Part shown: positions 45,338 through 57,065 of the stretch, in pieces
How the letters are laid out: every line of letters begins with the position of its first letter
How positions within the stretch are numbered: the stretch's first letter is position 1
Assembly (NCBI RefSeq): GCF_002102155.1
Contig: NZ_LQOU01000013.1
Span: 1-64,000 of the forward strand
DNA: 64,000 nucleotides
DNA from: Mycobacterium europaeum
GTDB lineage: Bacteria > Actinomycetota > Actinomycetes > Mycobacteriales > Mycobacteriaceae
Direction of reading: 5' to 3'
Notes under the pieces: model-generated
What the model was told of the DNA's origin: nothing
Seen by the model: only the letters and a program-made list of their open reading frames with translations
Database searches by the model: none
Translations under genes and position numbers: made by a program

Positions 45338-47320
45338 ATGTACCCGAGACGCCTGGGCAAAGCGGTGGCGCTGGCCGCCGTCTCCGGATTTTTGGTGATG
45401 AGCGCCCCGGCGTCGTGGGCCGCGCCCGGCGACCCGGTTACGGCGGCGGACTCGCCGACCCTGTCGCTGACCGACATCGGGTCCGCCCCCATGCTGGAGT
45501 TCTGGGGCCTGACGAGCAGCCAGCAGCTGACCGTGCCGGTCTTGCACGGGCTGACACCGACAGCGCTGAACGCCACCGTCGAACTGCCGATCAATCTGCG
45601 GTCCGGGTTGCTCACCGTGACGCAGGGGGAGCGCACCATCGCGCGACTGAATCTGCCGTCGGCCGATCAGACGCCGATCGTCATCCCGCTGGCGGGCGCG
45701 GAGATCAACGACAACTGGCTGTCGGTGACCCTGCGTTCCTACCTGGTGCCGTTGGACGGATACTGCCTGTACCCGGAGAGCCCGCTGCGCCTGACCAACG
45801 GATCGATCACCTACACCGGGGTCGAACTGCCGCCCACCACCGTGGCCCATTTCCTGCCCCCGGTGCTGCGGAAGCTGTCCATCTATCTGCCGCAATCGCC
45901 GTCGCCGAACGAGTCGGACACGGCGATCCAACTGGCCGCGGCCGCGGCCAGTCACTACGGCAGACAGACGCCCGACATAGCCGTGATCCCGCTGGCGGAC
46001 GGGCAGGCGGCGCCCCCGGGGCCGCCGCAATCACTGGAACGCCAGATCGTCGTCAAAGAGGGCCCCGACAACGGCCTTTCGCTTCAGGGTCCCGCCGGGG
46101 TGCCCTGGTTGCTGATGTCGGGACCGCTCGGGCAGTCCGACGAATCGAACACGGCCGTGCTGTTCAACGACGTGTCGCAGCTCGCCATGTCTTCCAAGGC
46201 GGCGGTGGAACAATTGAAGCCGCGCCCGCAGCAACTGGGTAACTCCGTCACGCTGCGTGAACTCGGGCAGCCGGTCGTCAACGCCACGTCGCTGCAGCCG
46301 CGGGTGTCGATCGGACTGGACCAGACCAAGTTCGGGCGGTCCGTGCACGACGTGCGCGTGCACCTGCAGGGGTCCTACACCCCGACCCCAGGCAACATCG
46401 GCGGCCAGATCGCCGTGACGATCGGCCCGGAGACCGTCGATCACTGGCCCACCGACGGCCACGGCACCATCGATCGCTGGCTCGACGTGCCCGATCGCCT
46501 CCTGCAGCGATACACCAGCCTCGACCTGGTCTTGGACGTTGCGGCCAACACGGGGCATTGCGGCGACTTCTACACCGCCGGGCCCGGCAACCAGCTCCTC
46601 ACGTTGAACATCAACGGCGACAGCACGATTCAGACCAGCCCGGCCGCCCCGCCGGTGCCGGACGGCTTCCAGTCGGTGCCGCAGTCCCTGATGCCGCGGG
46701 TGCAGGTGGGCATCGAGCCCCACTCGTTGAGCGACACGGTCCGGGCGGTCAACCTCGTGGTGGGCCTGCAGCGAATCAGCTCCGTGCCGCTCTACACCAC
46801 GGTCACCGGTGTGCAACAGGCGATCGACTCGTCGGATCCCGCGATATTGATCGCCGCCGACGGCTGGAATCACTCCAATGTCACGCTGCCGGTGTCCGCG
46901 GGGCCCAGCGGACCGATCACCGTCAACGCCGTCGAATCCGACGGCAGGCCCGCCAAGCTCACGCTCGACCCCGGGCTTCGGTTTGCCTCTCTCCAAACGG
47001 TTTTCAACCGGGGCAGGTCGCTGTTGGTGGCGACGTCCAACGGGGCGCCCGGGCAGCTCGACGAGCTGATCCGCTGGCTCAACGGCGATAACAAGCGCTG
47101 GCAACGGCTCAAAGGTGTCGCGGTGGTCTCCGCCCCGGGCGGGCAGGACCCGGTCACCGTCGAGCAATCGCCCGCGGCCGGGCCGGCCGCGGGATCGCAG
47201 GGCCACTCGGGTGACTCTGACTGGCTGTGGTGGTTCGGCGCGGGCTGGGTCGCCGTGGCCATCGTCGGCGCAGGCGTGATCGTGTGGCGGGTCCGGCGCG
47301 AATCCTGGCGGCGCCGTTAG
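45338..47320 (+). CDS. BcsB-like (cellulose synthase regulatory subunit-like) protein
   Basis: This 660-residue exported protein has a signal peptide (GKAVALAAVSGFLVMSAPAS, then AWA-type cleavage), a large beta-rich extracytoplasmic region and one C-terminal membrane helix (WWFGAGWVAVAIVGAGVIVW) with a basic tail. BcsB-family features include FWGLTSSQQLTVPVLHG, NDNWLSVTLRSYLVP, DGYCLYPESPLRL, a duplicated jelly-roll/flavodoxin-like layout and RGRSLLVATSNG. BcsB guides the nascent glucan beside the BcsA synthase, but no BcsA-like GT2 synthase lies in this window. An in-frame ATG at 45320 is possible. The deacetylase gene follows by 13 bp. Confidence 0.75.
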   Translation: MYPRRLGKAVALAAVSGFLVMSAPASWAAPGDPVTAADSPTLSLTDIGSAPMLEFWGLTSSQQLTVPVLHGLTPTALNATVELPINLRSGLLTVTQGERTIARLNLPSADQTPIVIPLAGAEINDNWLSVTLRSYLVPLDGYCLYPESPLRLTNGSITYTGVELPPTTVAHFLPPVLRKLSIYLPQSPSPNESDTAIQLAAAAASHYGRQTPDIAVIPLADGQAAPPGPPQSLERQIVVKEGPDNGLSLQGPAGVPWLLMSGPLGQSDESNTAVLFNDVSQLAMSSKAAVEQLKPRPQQLGNSVTLRELGQPVVNATSLQPRVSIGLDQTKFGRSVHDVRVHLQGSYTPTPGNIGGQIAVTIGPETVDHWPTDGHGTIDRWLDVPDRLLQRYTSLDLVLDVAANTGHCGDFYTAGPGNQLLTLNINGDSTIQTSPAAPPVPDGFQSVPQSLMPRVQVGIEPHSLSDTVRAVNLVVGLQRISSVPLYTTVTGVQQAIDSSDPAILIAADGWNHSNVTLPVSAGPSGPITVNAVESDGRPAKLTLDPGLRFASLQTVFNRGRSLLVATSNGAPGQLDELIRWLNGDNKRWQRLKGVAVVSAPGGQDPVTVEQSPAAGPAAGSQGHSGDSDWLWWFGAGWVAVAIVGAGVIVWRVRRESWRRR

Positions 47321-47333
47321 GTTTCGGCGCCTG

Positions 47334-48347
47334 ATGGCACGAGTCAGGAATCTCGTGGCGGTGCTGCTCTGCGCGGTGGGCGTTCCGGCGTTCACCCGGG
47401 CGCGACACCGCCACAAGCTTGCCATCGTGATGTTCCACGGGGTCGAAGACCAACCGCTGTCGCCGGCCTGCCGGCACGTGCTCGACGCGGCGCTGTACCG
47501 CCGCCAAATCGCATATCTCCACAGGCATTTCAATGTCCTGCCGCTCGAGGAGGCTCTGGAGCGGCTCGCCGACGGGACGTTGCCGCCCCGTGCGGTGGCG
47601 ATCACGTTCGACGACGGCACGCGCAACCTCGCCACGCGCGCGGTCCCGGTGCTGCGCGAACTGGGACTTCCCGCGGCGGTGTTCCTGGCGACCGGCGCGA
47701 TCGGCAGCGGCGAAACGTTGTGGCCCGACCGGCTCTGGCTGGCGATCGCCCGCACCGCGGCGACCGAGGTCGATCTGACCGCGTTGGGACTGGGCGTGCA
47801 CTCCCTCGTCGGCATGGCGCACCGCGCGAAGGCCTATGCCGCCGCGGTGGAGGGGTTGAAAGGCCTGCCCGACGCCGACCGGCTCGGGGCGCTGGACGAC
47901 GTTCTGGGCGCGCTGGGGCACCGCGACGACGGCGACGGCGGCCCATTCCGGATGCTGTCCTGGGAAGAGGCGCGCGCGATGGCCGGCGACGGCCTGGTGA
48001 CGCTGCATCCGCACTCGGTGACCCACCCGATCCTCGCCCGCTGCGACGACGACAAGGTGAAGCGCGAGATCGCCGATTCGTGCGCTGCGCTCGAACGCGA
48101 GACCGGGCGCCGGCCAAGGGTTTTCGCGTATCCCAACGGTCGCCCGCGCGACTTCGACGACCGCGCCAGGGACGCGCTGCGCGACCGTGGCATCCGCTGG
48201 GCGTTGTCGACCAGGCCGGGGTTCGCCGACCCCCGCTGCGACCCGCTGGCGTTGCCGCGGCTGGCGGTCTCGAGCGATGCGTCTTTCGGCCACTTCCGGT
48301 TGCTGGTCTCCGGCGGCCTGCCGCGCCGCCCGGGAAGACGCGGCTAG
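47334..48347 (+). CDS. NodB-type polysaccharide deacetylase
   Basis: This 337-residue CE4-fold protein has motif 1 ITFDDGTRN (about residue 88-96) with the catalytic and metal Asp pair, and motif 2 HSVTHP (about 227-232) with the two metal His. RVFAYPNGRPRDFDD follows. A hydrophobic N-terminus (LVAVLLCAVGVPAF) may be a signal or anchor. It would remove N- or O-acetyl groups from a polysaccharide, as PgaB and NodB do. It lies 13 bp after the BcsB-like gene, probably in its operon. Confidence 0.87.
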   Translation: MARVRNLVAVLLCAVGVPAFTRARHRHKLAIVMFHGVEDQPLSPACRHVLDAALYRRQIAYLHRHFNVLPLEEALERLADGTLPPRAVAITFDDGTRNLATRAVPVLRELGLPAAVFLATGAIGSGETLWPDRLWLAIARTAATEVDLTALGLGVHSLVGMAHRAKAYAAAVEGLKGLPDADRLGALDDVLGALGHRDDGDGGPFRMLSWEEARAMAGDGLVTLHPHSVTHPILARCDDDKVKREIADSCAALERETGRRPRVFAYPNGRPRDFDDRARDALRDRGIRWALSTRPGFADPRCDPLALPRLAVSSDASFGHFRLLVSGGLPRRPGRRG

Positions 48348-48703
48348 CGGTCTTCCTTCCACAGCTGTTCGGTCAGGTCCTGGAAAGCTGCGAGGACGAA
48401 CTGGTCGTCGGCCCGCATCGCCGCCGACTTGCTCATCAGGGCGCGCACCACCGAACCGTCCTTGTGCTGCAGTTCGACAACCATATTGGCCAGCGAATGA
48501 ACGACGGATAACACATCCGAGTCCGGCGCGTGATGGAAGATCTCATGAAACCGAAGCGACAAGACCTCCTCCGGCTCGTAACCCATCATCTCGGCGAACG
48601 CGGCGTTGGAAAAAAGGATGCGGCCGTCATTCTCGATGGCCAGCACGGGAATCGGGATCCGCTCTAGCACAACCAGTGCCGGCAACTGCTTCAAGGCCGT
48701 CAT
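48344..48703 (-). CDS. Single-PAS-domain protein
   Basis: This 119-residue protein is essentially one PAS domain: RIPIPVLAIENDGRILFSNA, AEMMGYEPEEVLSLRFHEIF, VVELQHKDGSVVRALMSKSA and VLAAFQDLTEQLW. It has no output domain, so it must act through a partner. It overlaps the converging deacetylase gene by 4 bp. The ATG at 48703 is chosen; longer frames upstream are Arg-rich and unlikely. A signalling role for the neighbouring system is inference. Confidence 0.75.
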   Translation of the reverse strand: MTALKQLPALVVLERIPIPVLAIENDGRILFSNAAFAEMMGYEPEEVLSLRFHEIFHHAPDSDVLSVVHSLANMVVELQHKDGSVVRALMSKSAAMRADDQFVLAAFQDLTEQLWKEDR

Positions 48704-48855
48704 CGGCGAGTCCCCGTGTTGCCGATTACGTCGTCGCTCCACCGGCCGATTATGGCGCATAACATAGGCAATACACGAGGCCTTTGCGCAGATGCTGATG
48801 CGGCGCTTCGCGGGCCCTTGCTTTTCCGGCCGCCTCGCCGGCGGGTCCCGGCGGC

Positions 48856-50406
48856 TCATTCCCCTTCGGGAGGCTGGTAACGGGGGAACACCCCGGCCGG
48901 TGGCGGCAGCTTCGTGCCGGGGGCCAGGCGCGCGGCGACGGCGTCGAACGCCCGCCGGTCCCCAGCCTGCCCGAGCAGGTCGAGCAGCTTGCCGGCGGAG
49001 TCGGGCATCACCGGCTGGACGAGCAGAGCGGCGACGCGGACCGCCTCGCAGGTGACATAGAGGACCGTGCGGAACCGCAGCTGGTCGGCCTCGGACTCGC
49101 TCTTGCGCAACACCCACGGCTGTTGGGCCGAGAAGTATCTGTTCGCCTCGCCGAGCATCAGCCAGATCGCCTCCAACGCCAGATGCATGGCTTGGCCGTC
49201 GAAGCTGGCGCGCACCCGGTCCAGCAATCCGTCGGCCGTCGCCAACAGATCCGCGTCCGCGGCCGTCAGCTCGCCCGGTTCGGGGACGACCCCACCCAGG
49301 TTCTTGGCCACCATGGACAACGACCGCTGGGCCAGGTTGCCGAGCTCGTTGGCCAGATCGGCGTTGATCCGGGCGATGATCGCGTCTTCGCTGTAGCTGC
49401 CGTCCTGACCGAACGGCACCTCCCGCAACAGGAAGTAGCGGAGCTGGTCGACGCCGAACGTGTCGATCAGGGCGACCGGGTCGACGATGTTGCCCACCGA
49501 CTTGCTCATCTTCTGCCCGCGGTTGAGCAGGAACCCGTGCGCGAACACCCTGCGCGGCAGTTCGATGCCGGCCGACATCAGGAATGCCGGCCAGTACACG
49601 GTGTGGAACCGGATGATGTCCTTGCCGATCATGTGCAGGTCGGCCGGCCAGTAGCGGCGGAACAGCTCGGATTCGGTGTCGGGATAGCCGACGCCGGTCA
49701 GGTAATTGGTGAGCGCGTCGACCCAGACGTACATGACGTGATCGGGATGCTCGGGCACCTGCACACCCCAGTCGAACGAGGTGCGCGAGATGGACAAGTC
49801 GCGCAGCCCGCCGGAGACGAAGCTGACAACCTCGTTGCGGCGCACCTCGGGCCCGATGAAATCCGGGTTGGCTTCGTAGTGGGCCAGCAGCTTGTCGGCG
49901 TATGCCGACAGCCGGAAGAAGTAGGTCTGCTCTTCGGTCCAGGTCACCGGGGCACCGGTTTCGACGGCGATCCGGGTGCCGTCGACCAGCGCGGTCTCGG
50001 ATTCGACGAAGAACCGTTCGTCGCGCACCGAATACCAGCCCGCGTAGGTGTCGAGGTAGATGTCGCCGGCGGCCCGCATCCGCCGCCAGATCGCCTTGGA
50101 GGCCTCAAGGTGGTCGGGGTCGGTGGTGCGGATGAACCGGTCGAAGGAGATGTTCAGCCTCTCCTGCAGGCGCTGGAACGCGTCGGAGTTGCGCCGGGCC
50201 AGCTCGGCGGTGGGAATGCCCTGCGCCGCCGCCGTCTCGACCATCTTGAGACCGTGCTCGTCGGTCCCGGTCAGGAATCGCACGTCGAACCCGTCGAGGC
50301 GCTTGAACCGGGCGATGGCGTCGGTGGCGATGTATTCGTAGGCATGCCCGACGTGCGGATCACCGTTGGGGTACGTGATCGCCGTGGTGACGTAGTAGGG
50401 CCTCAT
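48856..50406 (-). CDS. metG: Methionyl-tRNA synthetase
   Basis: This 516-residue class I aminoacyl-tRNA synthetase has the HIGH-type motif in [19 protein letters not shown] and [12 protein letters not shown] at the KMSKS site. The anticodon-binding helical domain follows ([16 protein letters not shown]). It matches metS (Rv1007c) in size and position, and marks the right boundary of the accessory block. It is divergent from tatD with a 19-bp gap. Confidence 0.96.
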   Translation of the reverse strand: MRPYYVTTAITYPNGDPHVGHAYEYIATDAIARFKRLDGFDVRFLTGTDEHGLKMVETAAAQGIPTAELARRNSDAFQRLQERLNISFDRFIRTTDPDHLEASKAIWRRMRAAGDIYLDTYAGWYSVRDERFFVESETALVDGTRIAVETGAPVTWTEEQTYFFRLSAYADKLLAHYEANPDFIGPEVRRNEVVSFVSGGLRDLSISRTSFDWGVQVPEHPDHVMYVWVDALTNYLTGVGYPDTESELFRRYWPADLHMIGKDIIRFHTVYWPAFLMSAGIELPRRVFAHGFLLNRGQKMSKSVGNIVDPVALIDTFGVDQLRYFLLREVPFGQDGSYSEDAIIARINADLANELGNLAQRSLSMVAKNLGGVVPEPGELTAADADLLATADGLLDRVRASFDGQAMHLALEAIWLMLGEANRYFSAQQPWVLRKSESEADQLRFRTVLYVTCEAVRVAALLVQPVMPDSAGKLLDLLGQAGDRRAFDAVAARLAPGTKLPPPAGVFPRYQPPEGE

Positions 50407-50425
50407 CGAGAGTCCACCCTATTGT

Positions 50426-51280
50426 GTGGCCGTGAGTTCCAACCGGTCTGGTAAACGAGAAGCGCCGCCCCCGCCCGAACCGCTGGCTCCGCTGGTCGAC
50501 GCCCACACCCACCTGGACGCCTGCGGCGCCCGGGACGCCGAGGGTGTGCGCGCCATCGTCGACCGCGCCGCGGCGGTCGGGGTGGGCGCGGTGGTCACCA
50601 TCGCCGACGACCTGGATTCGGCGCGCTGGGTGACCCGGGCCGCCGACTGGGACCCGCGGGTGTACGCCGCGGTGGGACTGCATCCCACCCGCGCCGACGC
50701 GCTGGACGACGACGCACGCACCGAGATCGAGCGGCTCGCGGCGCATCCGCGGGTGGTGGCCGTCGGCGAGACCGGCCTGGACCTGTATTGGCCCGGGCGC
50801 CTCGACGGGTGCGCGCAGCCGGGCACGCAGCGCGACGCCTTCGCCTGGCACATCGACCTGGCCAAGCGGTGCGGAAAACCGCTGATGATCCACAACCGCG
50901 AGGCCGACGCCGAGGTCCTCGACGTGCTGGCGGCCGAGGGCGCCCCCGACGTGGTGATCTTCCACTGCTTCTCGTCGGGCCCCGCGACGGCCCGGCGCTG
51001 CGTGGACGCGGGGTGGTTGCTCAGCCTGTCCGGGACGGCGAGCTTCCGCAACGCGCGCGAGCTGCGGGAAGCCGTTCCGCTGATACCGCTGCAGCAGCTG
51101 CTGGTGGAGACCGATGCGCCGTTCCTGACGCCGCATCCCTACCGCGGGTCGCCCAACGAGCCGTACTGCCTTCCTTATACTGTCCGGGCGGTCGCTGAAC
51201 TGGTAGGTCGTCCCGCCGAAGAGCTGGCGCTGGCCTCCACGAACAACGCCCGGCGGGTCTACGGACTGCCTCCCGGTTGA
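50426..51280 (+). CDS. tatD: TatD-family metal-dependent hydrolase/DNase
   Basis: This 284-residue amidohydrolase-fold protein has LVDAHTHLDACG at the first metal site, VAVGETGLDLYW, KPLMIHNREADAEVL, VIFHCFSS and LLVETDAPFLTPHPYRG. TatD proteins are metal-dependent nucleases or hydrolases. It equals Rv1008 by position. Starts at GTG 50426 or 50432 are possible. A hairpin about 90 bp after the stop may separate it from rpfB. Confidence 0.92.
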   Translation: MAVSSNRSGKREAPPPPEPLAPLVDAHTHLDACGARDAEGVRAIVDRAAAVGVGAVVTIADDLDSARWVTRAADWDPRVYAAVGLHPTRADALDDDARTEIERLAAHPRVVAVGETGLDLYWPGRLDGCAQPGTQRDAFAWHIDLAKRCGKPLMIHNREADAEVLDVLAAEGAPDVVIFHCFSSGPATARRCVDAGWLLSLSGTASFRNARELREAVPLIPLQQLLVETDAPFLTPHPYRGSPNEPYCLPYTVRAVAELVGRPAEELALASTNNARRVYGLPPG

Positions 51281-51321
51281 CCCGCGGACTGCGCGATTGC
51301 GTTCACAAAGTCGCGCAGGAG

Positions 51322-51350
51322 TTGCTCAACATTGGCCGGTTCGTTACCGT
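51322..51350 (+). promoter_or_regulatory. Candidate rpfB promoter
   Basis: TTGCTC (51322-51327), a 17-bp spacer and TACCGT (51345-51350) fit a SigA-like promoter. Transcription would start near 51357, giving a leader of roughly 130 bases before the ATG at 51485. Confidence 0.4.
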
Positions 51351-51367
51351 CTTGTGATCGAAAGGGT

Positions 51368-51395
51368 GGGGCCTGCGGGCCCTAATTTGTCGTTT
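51368..51395 (+). terminator. Intrinsic-terminator-like hairpin between tatD and rpfB
   Basis: GGGGCC (51368-51373), loop TGCG and GGCCCT (51378-51383) form a 6-bp stem with one G-U pair. AATTTGTCGTTT follows, a T-rich tail unusual for this genome. It may end tatD transcription or attenuate rpfB; an RNA switch with a terminator has been described in the M. tuberculosis rpfB leader. Confidence 0.5.
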
Positions 51396-51403
51396 GGTGC
51401 TGA

Positions 51404-53472
<2,069 letters not shown>

Positions 53473-53532
53473 CTGCGGCGGCGCTGCGTGTAGTTGCCCG
53501 GTCGCAGCGATAGTCTGCTGCGGTGGGTGACA

Positions 53533-54483
53533 ATGTCTGACGGCAACACCGCCGCCCAGTGGGTGCCCACCGGGTCGGTCACCGTCCGGGTGCCCGGAAA
53601 GGTCAACCTGTATCTGGCGGTCGGCGACCGCCGCGAGGACGGCTACCACGAGCTGACGACCGTGTTTCAGGCCGTCTCCCTGCTCGACGAGGTGACGGTC
53701 CGCAACGCCGATGTGCTCTCGCTCGAGGTCGTCGGGGAGGGTGCCGACAAGCTGCCCACCGATGAGCGCAACCTCGCCTGGCAGGCCGCCGAACTCATGG
53801 CCGAGCACGTGGGCCGGGCGCCCGACGTCTCGATCATGATCGACAAATCCATTCCGGTGGCCGGCGGGATGGCCGGCGGCAGCGCCGACGCCGCGGCCGT
53901 GCTGGTCGCCATGAACTCGCTGTGGGAGCTCAACGTGCCCCGCCGCGACCTGCGGATGCTCGCCGCGCGGCTGGGCAGTGACGTGCCCTTCGCGCTGCAC
54001 GGTGGCACCGCGCTGGGGACCGGCCGCGGCGAGGAACTGGCCACCGTGCTGTCCCGCAACACCTTCCACTGGGTGCTGGCGTTCGCCGACGGCGAGCTGC
54101 TCACGCCGGCGGTCTTCAGCGAGCTGGACCGGCTGCGGGAGGCCGGGGATCCGCCGCGGCTTGCCGGGCCCGGGCCGGTGCTGGCGGCCCTGGCCGCGGG
54201 CGACCCGCAGCAGCTGGCGTCCTTGCTGGGCAACGAGATGCAGGCCGCCGCGGTAAGCCTGAATCCGCGGCTGCGCCGCACCCTGCGCGCCGGGGTCGAG
54301 GCCGGCGCCCTGGCGGGCATCGTGTCCGGCTCGGGCCCGACCTGCGCCTTCCTGTGCTCCTCGGCGGCCTCGGCGGTCGACGTCGGCACCGAGGTGTCCG
54401 GTGCGGGCGTCTGCCGCACGGTGCGCGTCGCGAGCGGGCCGGTGGCCGGTGCCCGCGTGGTGCCGGCCCCCACCGAGGTGTGA
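53533..54483 (+). CDS. ispE: 4-diphosphocytidyl-2-C-methyl-D-erythritol kinase
   Basis: This 316-residue GHMP kinase of the MEP isoprenoid pathway has [29 protein letters not shown], the ATP loop [15 protein letters not shown] and [13 protein letters not shown]. It phosphorylates CDP-methylerythritol. It starts at ATG 53533; a GTG-type start 10 residues later is used in some annotations. It lies about 60 bp after ksgA, at the end of the rpfB-ksgA-ispE group. Confidence 0.95.
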   Translation: MSDGNTAAQWVPTGSVTVRVPGKVNLYLAVGDRREDGYHELTTVFQAVSLLDEVTVRNADVLSLEVVGEGADKLPTDERNLAWQAAELMAEHVGRAPDVSIMIDKSIPVAGGMAGGSADAAAVLVAMNSLWELNVPRRDLRMLAARLGSDVPFALHGGTALGTGRGEELATVLSRNTFHWVLAFADGELLTPAVFSELDRLREAGDPPRLAGPGPVLAALAAGDPQQLASLLGNEMQAAAVSLNPRLRRTLRAGVEAGALAGIVSGSGPTCAFLCSSAASAVDVGTEVSGAGVCRTVRVASGPVAGARVVPAPTEV

Positions 54484-54809
54484 AAATTCCCCCAAATCGC
54501 GCATTCGTTTGGGCTGTTCCCTAAGAGGAGCTTAAGATAATGCGCGGTGACGGGTAGCGCTGAGCAAGAACACTTATCTTCGTCGTCCGCCGGGGTCCCC
54601 GGCGGACGACTGATAATTCGGGCTCACCGGCGTTTCCGGGGCCCGATTGGCGCCGATCCGGTGGCCGCATGCCGGGCCGCCTACTCATCGCCGATTCGAG
54701 ACCTAACTGCAGCCCGACTGTGTTTGCGTGCCAGCTCCCAAGCGTTACCCAGGGAGCGGAATATCAAATCCCGGGCGTCGTGGCGAGCGCCGGAACCGAG
54801 GAGGTTTGT
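54484..54809. other. Interval with a 14-bp perfect inverted repeat (54582-54610)
   Basis: This gap of about 326 bp contains GTCGTCCGCCGGGG (54582-54595) and its exact complement CCCCGGCGGACGAC (54597-54610), separated by one T. It is the strongest hairpin in the window. It could terminate the rpfB-ksgA-ispE transcript, though no U-tract follows. A small frame at 54547-54813 occupies the place of Rv1012 but is low in complexity and runs through the hairpin, so I do not call it a gene. Confidence 0.55.
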
Positions 54810-56444
54810 GTGAGCAGGTTTACCGAGAAGATGTACCGCAATGCCCGCAACGCGACGACGGGCATGGTCACCGGTGAACCCCACGAGCCGGTCCGCCACA
54901 CCTGGGGCGAGGTCCACGAGCGCGCGCGCCGCGTCGCGGGCGGCCTGGCCGCCGCCGGGATCGGGCTGGGCGACGCGGTGGGCGTGCTGGCCGGCTTCCC
55001 GGTGGAGATCGCCCCGACGGCGCAGGGCCTGTGGATGCGCGGCGCCAGCCTGACGATGCTGCACCAGCCCACGCCGCGCACCGACCTGGCCGTGTGGGCC
55101 GAGGACACCATGAACGTCATCGGCATGATCGAGGCCAAGGCCGTCGTCGTCTCCGAGCCCTTCCTGGTGGCCGTCCCCGTGCTGGAGGAGAAGGGCATCA
55201 AGGTCCTCACCGTCGCCGACCTGCTGGCCGCGGATCCGATCGACCCCGTCGAGGTCGGCGAGGACGACCTGGCGCTGATGCAGCTGACCAGCGGCTCCAC
55301 CGGATCTCCGAAGGCCGTCCAGATCACCCACCGCAACATCTACTCCAACGCCGAGGCGATGTTCATCGGCGCGCAGTACGACGTCGACAAGGACGTCATG
55401 GTCAGCTGGCTGCCCTGCTTCCACGACATGGGCATGGTCGGCTTCCTGACCATCCCGATGTACTTCGGCGCGGAGCTGGTCAAGGTCACGCCGATGGACT
55501 TCCTGCGCGACACCCTGCTGTGGGCCAAGCTCATCGACAAGTACAAGGGCACCATGACCGCGGCGCCCAACTTCGCCTACGCGCTGCTCGCCAAGCGGTT
55601 GCGCCGCAACGCCAAGCCGGGCGACTTCGACCTGTCGACCCTGCGGTTCGCGCTGTCCGGCGCCGAGCCGGTCGAACCCGCCGACGTCGAGGACCTGCTC
55701 GACGCGGGCAAGCCGTTCGGCCTGCGTCCGTCGGCGATCCTGCCGGCCTACGGCATGGCCGAGACGACGCTGGCCGTGTCGTTCTCGGAGTGCAACGCCG
55801 GCCTGGTCGTCGACGAGGTCGACGCCGACCTGCTGGCCGCGCTGCGCCGGGCGGTGCCCGCCACCAAGGGCAACACCCGCCGGCTGGCCACGCTCGGCCC
55901 GCTGCTGCAGGACCTGGAGGCGCGCATCATCGACGAGAACGGCGACGTGATGCCGCCGCGCGGCGTCGGGGTGATCGAGCTGCGCGGGGAGTCGCTGACG
56001 CCCGGCTACCTGACCATGGGCGGCTTCCTCCCGGCGCAGGACGAGAACGGCTGGTATGACACCGGCGACCTCGGCTACCTGACCGAGGAGGGCCACATCG
56101 TGGTGTGCGGCCGCGTCAAGGACGTCATCATCATGGCGGGCCGCAACATCTATCCCACCGACATCGAGCGGGCCGCGGGCCGCGTCGAGGGGGTGCGGCC
56201 CGGGTGCGCTGTCGCGGTGCGCCTCGACGCCGGGCACTCCCGGGAGACGTTCGCCGTCGCCGTCGAGTCCAACGCCTGGCAGGACCCGGCCGAGGTGCGC
56301 CGGATCGAGCACCAGGTCGCCCGCGAGGTGGTGGCCGAGGTCGACATGCGGCCGCGCAACGTCGTGGTGCTCGGGCCGGGCACCATCCCGAAGACACCAT
56401 CGGGCAAGCTGCGCCGCTCGCACTCCGCGACCCTGGTCACCTAG
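54810..56444 (+). CDS. pks16: Fatty acyl-AMP ligase/acyl-CoA synthetase family (Pks16)
   Basis: This 544-residue adenylating enzyme was named as a polyketide synthase in M. tuberculosis (Rv1013, same length) but has no PKS domain. It has the P-loop [55 protein letters not shown] and [16 protein letters not shown], with the catalytic Lys region [11 protein letters not shown] near the end. HDMG is characteristic of fatty acyl-AMP ligases. The GTG at 54810 follows GAGGAGG. The substrate is unknown. Confidence 0.93.
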   Translation: MSRFTEKMYRNARNATTGMVTGEPHEPVRHTWGEVHERARRVAGGLAAAGIGLGDAVGVLAGFPVEIAPTAQGLWMRGASLTMLHQPTPRTDLAVWAEDTMNVIGMIEAKAVVVSEPFLVAVPVLEEKGIKVLTVADLLAADPIDPVEVGEDDLALMQLTSGSTGSPKAVQITHRNIYSNAEAMFIGAQYDVDKDVMVSWLPCFHDMGMVGFLTIPMYFGAELVKVTPMDFLRDTLLWAKLIDKYKGTMTAAPNFAYALLAKRLRRNAKPGDFDLSTLRFALSGAEPVEPADVEDLLDAGKPFGLRPSAILPAYGMAETTLAVSFSECNAGLVVDEVDADLLAALRRAVPATKGNTRRLATLGPLLQDLEARIIDENGDVMPPRGVGVIELRGESLTPGYLTMGGFLPAQDENGWYDTGDLGYLTEEGHIVVCGRVKDVIIMAGRNIYPTDIERAAGRVEGVRPGCAVAVRLDAGHSRETFAVAVESNAWQDPAEVRRIEHQVAREVVAEVDMRPRNVVVLGPGTIPKTPSGKLRRSHSATLVT

Positions 56445-56477
56445 GCCGCGCCGCATCGATCGCCCCACGGCGGGCGC

Positions 56478-57053
56478 CTACCAGGCGTGCACCTGGTTCT
56501 GCGCGGGCTCCAGCCCCAGCTCGATGAGTAACTCGGTGGCGTCCGCGGCCTGCTCGCAGATGGTGGGAACCTCGCCGCGCTCAGCGGCGGAGAAGTTCTC
56601 CAGCACGAACGCCGCCGGGTCCTTGCGCCCCGGCGGCCGGCCGATGCCGATGCGGACCCGCTGAAACTCCTTGGTGCCCAGCGCCGACGCCACCGACCGC
56701 AGCCCGTTGTGGCCGCCCTCGCCGCCGTCGATCTTGAGCCGAATCCGGCCGAAGTCGAGGTCGAGGTCGTCGTGGACGACGACGATGTCGGCCGGCGGCA
56801 CCGAATAGAACTTCGCCAACGGCCCCACCTGCCGGCCGGACTCGTTCATGTAGCAGCGCGGCTTGGCCACCAGTACCGAGTGCCCGGCCAGTCGGCCGCT
56901 GACCACGTCGGCCCCGGACCGCTTGTGCACCTTGAACTTCGAACCCAACCGGTCGGCGAGCAGGTCGGCGACCATGAACCCGAGGTTGTGCCGGGTGCGC
57001 GCGTAGTTGTCTCCGGGGTTGCCCAGGCCGACCACCAGCAACGGCTCGGCCAC
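56478..57053 (-). CDS. pth: Peptidyl-tRNA hydrolase
   Basis: This 191-residue protein recycles peptidyl-tRNA released from stalled ribosomes. Active-site elements: [19 protein letters not shown] with the catalytic His, [16 protein letters not shown] with the substrate Asn, and [16 protein letters not shown] with the Asp. It lies 12 bp after rplY on the same strand and is likely co-transcribed, as Rv1014c and Rv1015c are. Confidence 0.96.
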   Translation of the reverse strand: MAEPLLVVGLGNPGDNYARTRHNLGFMVADLLADRLGSKFKVHKRSGADVVSGRLAGHSVLVAKPRCYMNESGRQVGPLAKFYSVPPADIVVVHDDLDLDFGRIRLKIDGGEGGHNGLRSVASALGTKEFQRVRIGIGRPPGRKDPAAFVLENFSAAERGEVPTICEQAADATELLIELGLEPAQNQVHAW

Positions 57054-57065
57054 GTTGCGGTCCGC

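Noticed and set aside
54547..54813. 88-codon frame at the position of Rv1012
   Set aside because: Low-complexity, Arg/Ser/Pro-rich translation running through a 14-bp perfect inverted repeat; no visible domain or ribosome-binding site.
54810..56444. Polyketide synthase, as the inherited name pks16 suggests
   Set aside because: Only an adenylation domain is present; there are no ketosynthase, acyltransferase or carrier motifs.
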